From contig CANFSY010000011.1 in the NCBI GenBank assembly GCA_947449875.1, forward strand, positions 1 to 40,907: DNA of 40,907 nucleotides, written 5' to 3'. Positions 18,370-26,117 of this stretch are shown here, piece after piece. Origin of the DNA: Paracoccaceae bacterium (GTDB lineage: Bacteria > Pseudomonadota > Alphaproteobacteria > Rhodobacterales > Rhodobacteraceae). The notes below the pieces were generated by a model. The model made no database searches, was not told where the DNA came from, and saw only the letters and a list, made by a program, of their open reading frames with translations. The translations under genes were made by a program, and so were the position numbers. Within the stretch, counting starts at the first letter, position 1. The number at the start of each line of letters is the position of its first letter.

Positions 18370-18400
18370 TAATAAGGGGTGGCAGGGGGGGAAGGTCAAG
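18370..18400 (-). promoter_or_regulatory. Candidate sodB promoter, RpoH-like
   Basis: On the minus strand CTTGACC (18394-18400) is followed 13 bases later by ACCCCTTATTA (18370-18380), about 40 bases before the sodB ATG. A CTTGA-type -35 with a C-rich CCCCTTAT -10 recalls heat-shock sigma (RpoH) promoters, while TTGACC with TATTAC could also be read as a long-spaced housekeeping promoter. The assignment is by eye only. Confidence 0.4.
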
Positions 18401-18470
18401 GGTGCATAGGTCAGGAAAGACACATCCTTCCTAAGCCAGATCAGCGTTGCGGCGAAAGGGCGCTATGGCT

Positions 18471-19019
18471 TTAGACCAGTTCAGACCCCGGTTGGGCCGA
18501 ATGCGACAAAAGCCCCATCATATAGCCTGCAACCGACCGAAAGCAGACCAGCGTATAGCCCTGCCCGTCTTTCCAGAACGCCGCTGCCACTTGGGCCGCG
18601 CGCGAGCGGCGCAGTTCCCCTTCGGCCATGGTGTCAACATCGACGGGCGCGATTTTCCTGATAACCTGATCGGCCTTATCGCCTTCGATGCGAAACACCG
18701 CGCGGGCATCTGACACATTGGCCGCCAGATGGTGCTGGCCTGCAAGGCTGGCCGCAAGGCTGGCCAAGGCGTCATTCACCGCAGCATAAGGCATGACCAG
18801 CAGATATTCATCCGGGCTCATCCAGCCTGCGGCCTTGTCGCCCGCAATGACAATCCGGCGCGGGTCAGGCAGGGTCAGGCCAAGGGCCGCAAAAGCCTGC
18901 TCTAGCCCCGCCACATCGCGCTTGGCGCGCAGGGTGATCATGCCCAAGGGGCCAATCTCGGCCACTTTGGCGAAGCCGTCGAATTGGGCATTGCCCCAAG
19001 GGGCCACGGGATCAGCCAT
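18471..19019 (-). CDS. soxG: Sarcosine oxidase gamma subunit
   Basis: SoxG is the small non-flavin subunit of heterotetrameric sarcosine oxidase, which oxidatively demethylates sarcosine to glycine and passes the methyl carbon to tetrahydrofolate, releasing hydrogen peroxide. The 182-residue protein has a GcvT-like fold signature (DARAVFRIEGDKADQVIRKI, then FRSVAGYMMGLL) typical of the gamma subunit. I chose ATG at 19019, nine bases after GGAG, which overlaps the soxA stop by eight bases; the in-frame start 14 codons upstream lies inside soxA and has no ribosome-binding site. It is the last gene of soxBDAG, the usual order. Confidence 0.93.
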   Translation of the reverse strand: MADPVAPWGNAQFDGFAKVAEIGPLGMITLRAKRDVAGLEQAFAALGLTLPDPRRIVIAGDKAAGWMSPDEYLLVMPYAAVNDALASLAASLAGQHHLAANVSDARAVFRIEGDKADQVIRKIAPVDVDTMAEGELRRSRAAQVAAAFWKDGQGYTLVCFRSVAGYMMGLLSHSAQPGSELV

Positions 19020-22008
19020 TTTGCTTGGCTCCTTGCTTGTCATAAAACACCGGATCGACAATGCGCGCTTTGACGGGCGAACCGCCCAGCTTGGTAAACT
19101 CCACCACCTCGCCCGCCCGCGCCATACCGCCCTTGATCAGGCCCATGGCGATGCCCTTTTTCAGCGTGGGCGAGTAATAGGTCGATGTCACACGGCCCTG
19201 CGTGTTGCCCTGCCCGTTGGCGTTGACCCCAGCGGCGATGATATAGGCGCCGTCCGGAATGACCGAGCCGTCAAGCGTTTCAAACCCTGCCAAGGTCCAC
19301 CGGTCGGGAGAGGCCAGATAGCTGCGCTCTTGCCCGCGTTTGCCCAAGTAATCGGCTTTTTTCTTCGAAATCGCCCAGCCAAGGTTCAAATCCTGCGGGA
19401 TCACCGTGCCGTCGGTTTCATCGCCGATCATGATAAAGCCCTTTTCGGCCCGCATGATATGCATGGCCTCGGTGCCGTAGGGCATAACACCCAAATCCGC
19501 GCCCGCCGCCATCAGCTTGTCCCACAATTCTTGCCCATACCCCGCAGGCACCGCCAGTTCATAGGACAATTCGCCCGAGAAACTGATGCGGTAGGCCCGC
19601 ACGGGCAGACCGCCCAAGGTGCCATCGGCAAAGGTCATAAAGGGCAAAGCGTCGGCAGACACATCCATCCCGCCCAGTTTTTCCAGCAAGGCCCGCGCTT
19701 TGGGGCCTGCCACCGCGATTTGGGCATATTCTTCGGTGACATTGGCGACATAGACCTGCCAATCCCACCATTCGCATTGCAGCCAGTCTTCCATATGGGC
19801 GTGGATACGGTCGGCCCCGCCGGTGGTGGTGTGGCACAGCCAAGTATCCTCGGCCAAGCGCACGACCACGCCGTCATCCGACAAAAAGCCGTTTTCGTTG
19901 CACATCAACCCGTAGCGGCATTTGCCGATCCCAAGGTTTGACATGACGTTGGTGTACATCATATCCAAAAAGCGGCCCGCATCCGGCCCTTTGACGATCA
20001 ACTTGCCAAGGGTCGAGGCATCCAGCAGCCCTACCCCCTGCCGCGTGTTCAAAATTTCGCGCTCCACCGCTTGGGCGTGATTTTCTCCGCCACGCGGGAA
20101 GCAATAGGGCCTGCGCCACAGGCCCACGGGTTCGAAATAGGCCTTGGCCTGTTCGTGCCATGCGTGCATCGGCGAACGGCGCAGCGGCTGGAAAATCTCG
20201 CCCCGCGCTTCGCCAGCCAGCGCGCCCAAGGTGACGGGCGTATAGGGCGGGCGGAAGGTGGTGGTGCCGACATTGGGGATATCGGTGTTCAGCGCACCGG
20301 CCAGCACGGCCAACCCGTTGATGTTGGACAGTTTGCCCTGATCGGTCGCCATGCCCAAGGTGGTATACCGCTTGGTATGTTCGACCGATTCGTACCCCTC
20401 GCGCGCGGCGAGTTGCACGTCAGAGACTTTCACATCATTCTGATAATCCAGCCACATTTTCGCGCGCAGCTTATAGCTGGCCCCTTGCGGCATGATCCAG
20501 ACAGGTTCCAGCGCCGCTTCTTCCCGCGCCTCCGCTTGCGCGGCAGCGATAGGGCCTGCGCCCGCCGCCGCAGCGCCTGCAAGGGCTGCATCCGCCAAAG
20601 CCTGCGCCGCCTTAAGCGCGCCATTGGCAGCGCCTGCGGGATAGACCATGGCCAAACCGTCATGGCTGATCGGCGGGCGGGTGGCATCGGGGCGGAACAT
20701 GGCGTGGGTGTCATCCCATGTCAGCTTGCCGCCACAATGGCTCCATAAATGCACCACGGGCGACCAGCCGCCTGACATGGCGACGGCATCGCAGGCGATC
20801 TCTTCAAGGGCTGCGCCCTCTCCCGCCTGCATGCACAGTGTCACAGCGGTCACGCGCTTGGTGCCTTTGACCTTGGCAATGCCCTTGCCGGTTTCTACGC
20901 GGATTCCCATGGCGCGGGCCTGCGTGGGCAAAGGCCCGTTGGCCACAGCACGCGCATCCACGATGCACGGCACCGCAAGACCCGCCTGTTTCAGCGCAAT
21001 CGCCGTGCGGTAGGCATCGTCGTTATTGGTCACCACCACCGTGCGATCCCCCGGCGAGACGGCCCAGTTCACCACATAATCGCGCACCGCCGAGGCGAGC
21101 ATCACCCCCGGCACATCATTGCCCGCAAAGGACAAAGGCCGCTCTAAAGCCCCCGTTGCCGCCACGATCCGCCCCGCGCGAATACGCCACAGGCGCTTTT
21201 TCGGGCGGCCATCGCCGGGGGTGTGATCGGCCACACGGTCTTCGGCCAGCACATAGCCGTGGTCATACACGCCCGCCACCATGCAGCGCGTGCGCAAGGT
21301 GACATTGGGCATGGCTTCAAGGGCTTGGACGGTTTTTTTCACCCAAAGGTCTGCCGCCATCCCGTCGATGACATCGCCGTCCACCGGCGCACGACCGCCC
21401 CATACCGGCGTTTGTTCCAACACCATCACCCGCGCCCCGCCAGAGGCGGCCGCAAGAGCCGCCTGCAAACCGGCAATCCCGCCGCCTGCAATCAGCACAT
21501 CGCAAAAGGCATAAGCCTGCTCGTAGCGGTCGCCGTCCATTTCCTTTGGCGCGGGGCCAAGGCCTGCGGCTTTGCGAATGACGGGTTCAAAGACATGTTT
21601 CCATGCGGCCCGCGGGTGGATGAAGGTTTTGTAATAAAACCCGCCCGGCAAGAACCGCGCCAAGGCGTTGTTGACCACGCCGATATCCATCTCAAGGCTG
21701 GGCCAATGGTTCTGGCTTTGCGCTTCCAACCCGTCAAAGGTTTCGGTCGTGGTGGCGCGCTGGTTGGGTTCCAGAAACGCGCCGCGCCCCAGATTGACCA
21801 AGGCGTTCGGCTCTTCTGCGCCCGACGCCACAGCGCCCCGCGCCCGATGGTATTTAAAGCTGCGCCCCATCAACATCTGGTCATTGGCCAGAAGCGAGGC
21901 CGCCAGCGTATCCCCCGCAAAGCCGCGCAAACGCTTGCCGTTAAAGGTGAAGTCCACAGCACGGGCGCGGTCGATCAAACGACCGCCTTTGGACAAACGG
22001 GTGCTCAT
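19012..22008 (-). CDS. soxA: Sarcosine oxidase alpha subunit
   Basis: SoxA is the large subunit, about 998 residues. The N-terminal part has a ferredoxin-like domain (FNGKRLRGFAGDTLAASLLAN) and a dinucleotide-binding domain with ADVLIAGGGIAGLQAALAA that binds NAD. The C-terminal 400 residues form a GcvT-like aminomethyltransferase domain that binds tetrahydrofolate and captures the methyl group (GLLDASTLGKLIVKGPDA to the end). I chose ATG at 22008, in the soxD stop (ATGA overlap); the frame stays open upstream but would read through soxD antisense of its own frame. Length and domain order match the family. It works with soxB (FAD and FMN oxidase), soxD (zinc) and soxG, all adjacent and on the same strand. 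Confidence 0.96.
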   Translation of the reverse strand: MSTRLSKGGRLIDRARAVDFTFNGKRLRGFAGDTLAASLLANDQMLMGRSFKYHRARGAVASGAEEPNALVNLGRGAFLEPNQRATTTETFDGLEAQSQNHWPSLEMDIGVVNNALARFLPGGFYYKTFIHPRAAWKHVFEPVIRKAAGLGPAPKEMDGDRYEQAYAFCDVLIAGGGIAGLQAALAAASGGARVMVLEQTPVWGGRAPVDGDVIDGMAADLWVKKTVQALEAMPNVTLRTRCMVAGVYDHGYVLAEDRVADHTPGDGRPKKRLWRIRAGRIVAATGALERPLSFAGNDVPGVMLASAVRDYVVNWAVSPGDRTVVVTNNDDAYRTAIALKQAGLAVPCIVDARAVANGPLPTQARAMGIRVETGKGIAKVKGTKRVTAVTLCMQAGEGAALEEIACDAVAMSGGWSPVVHLWSHCGGKLTWDDTHAMFRPDATRPPISHDGLAMVYPAGAANGALKAAQALADAALAGAAAAGAGPIAAAQAEAREEAALEPVWIMPQGASYKLRAKMWLDYQNDVKVSDVQLAAREGYESVEHTKRYTTLGMATDQGKLSNINGLAVLAGALNTDIPNVGTTTFRPPYTPVTLGALAGEARGEIFQPLRRSPMHAWHEQAKAYFEPVGLWRRPYCFPRGGENHAQAVEREILNTRQGVGLLDASTLGKLIVKGPDAGRFLDMMYTNVMSNLGIGKCRYGLMCNENGFLSDDGVVVRLAEDTWLCHTTTGGADRIHAHMEDWLQCEWWDWQVYVANVTEEYAQIAVAGPKARALLEKLGGMDVSADALPFMTFADGTLGGLPVRAYRISFSGELSYELAVPAGYGQELWDKLMAAGADLGVMPYGTEAMHIMRAEKGFIMIGDETDGTVIPQDLNLGWAISKKKADYLGKRGQERSYLASPDRWTLAGFETLDGSVIPDGAYIIAAGVNANGQGNTQGRVTSTYYSPTLKKGIAMGLIKGGMARAGEVVEFTKLGGSPVKARIVDPVFYDKQGAKQNG

Positions 22009-22328
22009 TTGTAACCCTTCCAGTCGGGCCGCTTGGCCTTGATCTTGTCTTGCAACGCCTGCGGCGGGGCTGCGGATTGGGCGGTATAGGTGCCAAACAC
22101 CTCTAGCGTGGCGGTGTCGCGCGCGGCCAAGAACCATTTGCCGCAGCCGTAAGCATGGCGCCAGCGTTCGAAATGCACGCCTTTGGGGTTCTTGCGGGCG
22201 AACATATAGGCTTCAAACTCTTCATCGCTGGACCCCGGGCCGTAGCGTTTCAGATGCGCCTCGTAGCCGGGAGAAAGCTCTGTCTCGTCGGCCATGACGG
22301 CGCAATAAGGACATTCGAGGGTCAGCAT
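22005..22328 (-). CDS. soxD: Sarcosine oxidase delta subunit
   Basis: This small zinc-binding subunit of sarcosine oxidase is 107 residues, about the normal size. The expected zinc ligands are visible: Cys6 and Cys9 in LECPYC, and His58 with Cys62 in RWRHAYGCGKWF. Other family wording is DEEFEAYMFARKNPKG and HFERWRH. It begins at ATG 22328 after a GAAAGG ribosome-binding site and overlaps soxA by four bases, so delta and alpha subunits should be made in step. Between soxB and this gene lies a 97-base gap with a striking double palindrome, the only large gap in the operon. Confidence 0.95.
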   Translation of the reverse strand: MLTLECPYCAVMADETELSPGYEAHLKRYGPGSSDEEFEAYMFARKNPKGVHFERWRHAYGCGKWFLAARDTATLEVFGTYTAQSAAPPQALQDKIKAKRPDWKGYK

Positions 22329-22361
22329 GCGCCTTTTCCTTTCATCACGTCACTCGGGGCC

Positions 22362-22414
22362 CACGAATTTTCTGCGAAAATTCTAGCCCCTTGATTTTTC
22401 GCAGAAAAATCGTG
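22362..22414. repeat. Paired palindromes between soxB and soxD
   Basis: Two 21-base arms (22362-22382 and 22394-22414) are inverted copies with two mismatches around an 11-base loop. Each arm is itself a palindrome: AATTTTC-TGC-GAAAATT (22366-22382) and ATTTTTC-GCA-GAAAAAT (22394-22410). In RNA this could fold as one long hairpin or as two small ones. It starts 11 bases after the soxB stop on the minus strand and has T-rich flanks. It may be an attenuator, an RNA-processing or stability site that sets the soxB:soxDAG ratio, or a mobile extragenic palindrome. I saw no second copy in the window. Confidence 0.8.
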
Positions 22415-22425
22415 GCCTCGGGCGA

Positions 22426-23673
22426 TCAATGCGCCACCCCGGCGGCAACCGATTCGTCGATAAACCGCCCCTCTTTAAAGCGCCACATGTCAAACTCTGC
22501 CGCCAGCGGCCCGGGTTCACCCTTGGCCATCAGTTCCGCCATAGCCCAGCCCGACCCCGGAATGGCCTTAAACCCGCCCGTGCCCCAACCGCAGTTGATA
22601 AAGCAATTGCCCACAGGGGTTTTAGAGATGATGGGCGAGCGGTCGCCCGTCATATCCACAATCCCGCCCCATTGGCGCAGCATCTTCAAGCGGCTGATGA
22701 TCGGGAAAGTTTCAATCAAGGCGCGCAGGGTTTCTTCGATATGGTGGAACGACCCGCGCTGGGTGAAGTTGTTAAACCCGTCGGTGCCGCCGCCAATCAC
22801 CATCTCGCCTTTGTCTGACTGGCTCATATAGCCGTGCACCGTGTTGGCCATGACGACCACATCCATACAAGGTTTGATCGGTTCGGACACCAGCGCTTGC
22901 AGCGCCACGGCTTCAACCGGCAGCCGAAAGCCTGCCATATCGGCGACTTGGCCCGAATGGCCGGCCACCACAATCCCGATCTTTTTGGTGCCGATGTAGC
23001 CTTTGGTCGTCTCTACCCCAGTGACCACCCCATTGGCCGAAGTGATACCCTTCACCTCGCAGTTTTGGATGATATCCATCCCCATCGCCGAACAGGCCCG
23101 CGCATAACCCCACGCCACCGCATCATGCCGCCCCGTACCGCCGCGCGCCTGCCACAAGGCCCCCAGCACCGGATAGCGCGGTCCGTCGATGTTCAAGATC
23201 GGGCACAGTTCTTTCACGCGCTGGGGCGAGATAAACTCTGTCACAACGCCTTGCAGCGCGTTGGCATGGGCGGTGCGCTGGTATCCGCGCACCTCGTGGT
23301 GGGTTTGCGCCAGCATCATCACACCGCGCGGGGAAAACATCGCGTTGTAGTTCAGGTCTTGGCTGAGCGTTTCATACAGGCTGCGGGCCTTTTCATAGAT
23401 CGCGGCCGACGAATCCTGCAAATAGTTTGACCGGATGATCGTGGTGTTGCGCCCTGTGTTGCCGCCCCCAAGCCAGCCTTTTTCAAGGATCGCCACATTG
23501 GTGATGCCAAAGTTCTTGCCCAGATAATAGGCGGTCGCCAAGCCGTGGCCCCCTGCCCCGATGATGATGGCATCGTAAGCCGCCTTGGGCTGGGGGGCGG
23601 CCCAGGCGCGCTCCCATCCCATGTGGTTGGACAGCGCCTCACGCGCTAGGGCAAAGGCAGAATATCGTTTCAT
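22426..23673 (-). CDS. soxB: Sarcosine oxidase beta subunit
   Basis: SoxB carries the catalytic FAD and the covalent FMN of heterotetrameric sarcosine oxidase. The 415-residue protein has the FAD loop IIIGAGGHGLATAYYLG (36-52), the GRNTTIIRSNYL motif (74-85) and GTGRHDAVAWG, whose His183 corresponds to the histidine that binds FMN covalently in characterised beta subunits. C-terminal wording GDRSPIISKTPVGN and CGWGTGGFKAIPGSG is typical. It is the first gene of soxBDAG. The ATG at 23673 has AAAGGG upstream. Transcription probably starts in the 230-base gap shared with divergent ccmI, where an inverted repeat lies about 90 bases upstream. Genes often found nearby for serine or folate metabolism are not in this window. 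Confidence 0.97.
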   Translation of the reverse strand: MKRYSAFALAREALSNHMGWERAWAAPQPKAAYDAIIIGAGGHGLATAYYLGKNFGITNVAILEKGWLGGGNTGRNTTIIRSNYLQDSSAAIYEKARSLYETLSQDLNYNAMFSPRGVMMLAQTHHEVRGYQRTAHANALQGVVTEFISPQRVKELCPILNIDGPRYPVLGALWQARGGTGRHDAVAWGYARACSAMGMDIIQNCEVKGITSANGVVTGVETTKGYIGTKKIGIVVAGHSGQVADMAGFRLPVEAVALQALVSEPIKPCMDVVVMANTVHGYMSQSDKGEMVIGGGTDGFNNFTQRGSFHHIEETLRALIETFPIISRLKMLRQWGGIVDMTGDRSPIISKTPVGNCFINCGWGTGGFKAIPGSGWAMAELMAKGEPGPLAAEFDMWRFKEGRFIDESVAAGVAH

Positions 23674-23764
23674 GAGGGGCCCTTTCCGTCATACCGGGTG
23701 CCGCCTTAGATGGCAGGCGCGACCCGTATCTCCACCGCCGCAAACGTCACAATGGGGAAAATTG

Positions 23765-23779
23765 CGACAAACGCTGTCG
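23765..23779. promoter_or_regulatory. Candidate operator between soxB and ccmI
   Basis: CGACA-AACGC-TGTCG is a perfect 5-bp inverted repeat in the 230-base divergent gap (23674-23903), about 90 bases upstream of soxB. The gap also has an imperfect hairpin near 23695-23732 close to soxB. Position suits an activator or repressor site for the sox operon, but the arms are short and could be chance. I see no clear gene in this gap; open frames there have no support. Confidence 0.3.
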
Positions 23780-23903
23780 GTTGCAAGCCCATTTCTGCCC
23801 GAAGGGCTTCACGATGTCGCGCATCGCCCCAATGCGCCGCCCTTTGCCCTTTTGCCGCGCCGCAGAACGGGGTAATCACAGCCAACATAAGGACGAGGCC
23901 GCA

Positions 23904-25112
23904 ATGATCGGATTTTATCTCTCCGCCGGTGCCATGGCTGTGATGGTGGGGGTGGTTTTGCTGCAAGCCCTGCGGCGGGCTGGTGCCGAGACAGCGCAGG
24001 ACGGGGCCGAAGACCTGATCATCTACGCCGACCAGTTGGCCGAGGTGGACCGCGATCTGGCGCGCGGTGTTCTGCCGGTCGAAGAGGCTGGCCGTCTGCG
24101 CATCGAAGTGCAGCGCCGTATTCTGGATGCAGGGCGCAGCGTGTCGGTTAAACCCAACCGTGCCCCCTCACATCCGGCCCTTGCTGCGGGTATTGTCGCC
24201 TTGGCCTTGGTCGGTTCGGGCCTGCTTTACCAAACCTTAGGCGCGCCCGGTTACCCTGATGTGCCCATCGCCGCACGTTTGGCCAATGCCGAGGCTGACT
24301 ATCAAAACCGCCCCAGCCAAGACGCGATCGAAGCGGCCCAGCCTGCCTTTACCCCGCCCGCTGACGCTGACAAGGTGACCTTGGACATCATCGAAAAGCT
24401 GCGCCAAGCCGTGGCCAAGCGCCCCGACGATCTGCAAGGGCAAATCTACCTGTCGCAACAAGAGGGCGGTCTTGGCAATTTCGCCGCCGCGCGCAAAGCC
24501 CAACAAGCGGTGATCCGCCTGAAAGGCGCGCAGGCCACGGCCGATGATTATGCCAACTTGGGCGTGATGATGATTTACGCCGCCCAAGGCATCGTCTCGC
24601 CGCAGGCCGAAGCCGCCCTGACCGAAACGCTCAAACGCGACCCCGCCCAACCGGCGGCGCGGTTCTATATGGGCTTGATGGCGGCTCAAGTGGGCCGACC
24701 TGACAAAACCTTCCCGCTGTGGAAAGCCCTGCTGGACGAAGGCCCCGACACCGCCCCGTGGATTCCCGTGATCAGCCAGCGCCTGCAAGACATCGCCGAC
24801 GCCGCAGGCATTCCCTATCAAGCACCGCAAGCCAGAGGCCCCAGCGCAGGCGACATGGCCAATGCCGCCCAGATGAGCCCCGAAGACCGCCAAAAGATGA
24901 TCGAAGGCATGGTCGGCGGGCTGGAAAGCCGCCTGATGGGCGAAGGCGGTGCGATCGAAGATTGGACCAAGTTGATCAACGCATTGGGCGTGTTGAAAGC
25001 CACCGACCGCGCCAAGGCGGCCTATGCCAAAGCGCAAGCCGATTTCGCAGGCAAACCGGGCGAGCTGTCGGCGCTTAAGGCTGCGGCCACGGCAGCAGGG
25101 GTAGCCCCTTGA
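23904..25112 (+). CDS. ccmI: Cytochrome c biogenesis protein CcmI
   Basis: CcmI (CycH) presents apocytochrome c to the heme-ligation machinery at the inner membrane. The 402-residue protein has the family plan: a first membrane segment (3-22, [20 protein letters not shown]), a cytoplasmic leucine-zipper-like loop ([22 protein letters not shown]), a second segment (about 91-110) and a periplasmic TPR domain that binds the apocytochrome C-terminus. I chose ATG at 23904, which follows GAGG by five bases and begins directly with the first membrane segment; 41 upstream in-frame codons look non-coding. Other ccm genes are not in the window. The stop overlaps the ruvX start (TTGA). Confidence 0.93.
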   Translation: MIGFYLSAGAMAVMVGVVLLQALRRAGAETAQDGAEDLIIYADQLAEVDRDLARGVLPVEEAGRLRIEVQRRILDAGRSVSVKPNRAPSHPALAAGIVALALVGSGLLYQTLGAPGYPDVPIAARLANAEADYQNRPSQDAIEAAQPAFTPPADADKVTLDIIEKLRQAVAKRPDDLQGQIYLSQQEGGLGNFAAARKAQQAVIRLKGAQATADDYANLGVMMIYAAQGIVSPQAEAALTETLKRDPAQPAARFYMGLMAAQVGRPDKTFPLWKALLDEGPDTAPWIPVISQRLQDIADAAGIPYQAPQARGPSAGDMANAAQMSPEDRQKMIEGMVGGLESRLMGEGGAIEDWTKLINALGVLKATDRAKAAYAKAQADFAGKPGELSALKAAATAAGVAP

Positions 25113-25600
25113 TCTTTCAAGACATTCTGGAATTTGCCGCGCATTTGGCCCCCAACAAGGCCATCTGCGGGCTGGATTTGGGCGATAAAACAATTGGCGT
25201 GGCGATATCTGACCTGCGCCGCTTGGTGGCAACGCCGATTACCGTGATCCGGCGTGAAAAGTTCACGCTGGATGCGGCGGCTTTGCTGACGCTTTTGACC
25301 GAACGGGGCGCCTCAGGGATCATCCTTGGGCTGCCCTTGAACATGGACGGCTCCTCTGGCCCGCGCGTGCAAGCGACCCAAGCCTTTGCGCGCAATCTGG
25401 TGAAACTGACCGATCTGCCCATCACCTTTTGGGATGAACGCCTGTCAACTGTCGCCGCCGAACGCGCCCTGTTGGAAGCTGACGCCTCGCGCAAGCGGCG
25501 CGCTGCTGTGATTGACCAAGTGGCGGCGGGCTATATCTTGCAAGGCGCGCTGGACCGGCTGGACACCTTGCGCCGCCAAACCAACGAGGCCGCGACATGA
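25109..25600 (+). CDS. ruvX: RuvX/YqgF RNase H-like nuclease
   Basis: YqgF (RuvX) is a small RNase H-fold protein, annotated as a Holliday junction resolvase; a role in processing the 5' end of pre-16S rRNA is also reported for the family. The 163-residue protein shows the acidic active-site strand [15 protein letters not shown] (21-35), the [15 protein letters not shown] loop and the [14 protein letters not shown] motif. The start is TTG at 25109, overlapping the ccmI stop as TTGA; no ATG or GTG lies between it and the first motif, and the N-terminus has the usual length. The unusual start suggests coupling to ccmI translation and low expression. The stop overlaps the DUF1289 gene (ATGA). 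Confidence 0.93.
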   Translation: MIFQDILEFAAHLAPNKAICGLDLGDKTIGVAISDLRRLVATPITVIRREKFTLDAAALLTLLTERGASGIILGLPLNMDGSSGPRVQATQAFARNLVKLTDLPITFWDERLSTVAAERALLEADASRKRRAAVIDQVAAGYILQGALDRLDTLRRQTNEAAT

Positions 25601-25827
25601 GCGACGAGATCTGGGCCCGCAACGAGATTGAATCGCCCTGTATCAAAATTTGCGTCATTCACCCGCAAGAGCGGCTGTGCGTGGGCTGTTATCGGTCGAT
25701 CGACGAAATCGGGCGCTGGTCGCACTATTCCCCCGCCGAGCGGCAAGCGATCATGGCCGACTTGCCCGCCCGCGCCCCGCGCCTGTCCAAACGCCGTGGC
25801 GGGCGTTTGGGGCGGCTTGAGGGCTGA
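25597..25827 (+). CDS. DUF1289 protein
   Basis: This 76-residue protein has the DUF1289 pattern: [11 protein letters not shown], then [14 protein letters not shown]. The four cysteines (15, 19, 28, 31) look like a small metal site, zinc or Fe-S, but the function of the family is unknown. The C-terminus is a basic tail containing KRRGGRLGR (coded at 25789-25815). The gene overlaps ruvX by four bases and ends three bases before the stop of the convergent unknown gene, whose protein ends with the same nine residues. Confidence 0.92.
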   Translation: MSDEIWARNEIESPCIKICVIHPQERLCVGCYRSIDEIGRWSHYSPAERQAIMADLPARAPRLSKRRGGRLGRLEG

Positions 25828-25830
25828 ACG

Positions 25831-26106
25831 CTACTCTGCGCTGGCTTGACGGCCCAACCGACCGCCGCGCCGTTTGGGGGCCTCTGCCGATCCCAGACCT
25901 TCGGTCAAGACCACGCTCATCGGGTGATCGGCGCGGTCTGTGGCGTATTGCTCCAGCAAAATCCGGATGGCCGCCGAGGTATCGGCCCCCACAGGCAGGC
26001 TTAACGCCCAATCAACAAAGATCGACCGGCATTCCCAATGGGTGATGCCGTCCATCGCATAGCTTTCGCGCACAAGGCCCTTGGGGTCGGCTTCGGTTCT
26101 GGTCAC
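25831..26106 (-). CDS. Conserved unknown protein downstream of glnE
   Basis: This 91-residue protein has no function I can name. Its core, ECRSIFVDWALSLP followed by DTSAAIRILLEQYA and DHPMSVVLTEGL, reads as a compact helical domain, and I believe similar proteins sit beside glnE or elsewhere in Rhodobacterales, so it is probably real. It starts at GTG 26106, six bases after AAGGA and 11 bases past the glnE stop, so the two are likely co-transcribed. The tail KRRGGRLGR (coded at 25849-25875) matches the tail of the convergent DUF1289 protein exactly, while six of the nine codons differ at synonymous positions. Confidence 0.75.
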   Translation of the reverse strand: MTRTEADPKGLVRESYAMDGITHWECRSIFVDWALSLPVGADTSAAIRILLEQYATDRADHPMSVVLTEGLGSAEAPKRRGGRLGRQASAE

Positions 26107-26117
26107 ATCTTGTCCTT

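Noticed and set aside
23674-23903. Glycine riboswitch upstream of soxB or a coding extension of ccmI
   Set aside because: No glycine-aptamer core motifs were seen, and the in-frame upstream codons of ccmI lack a start context.
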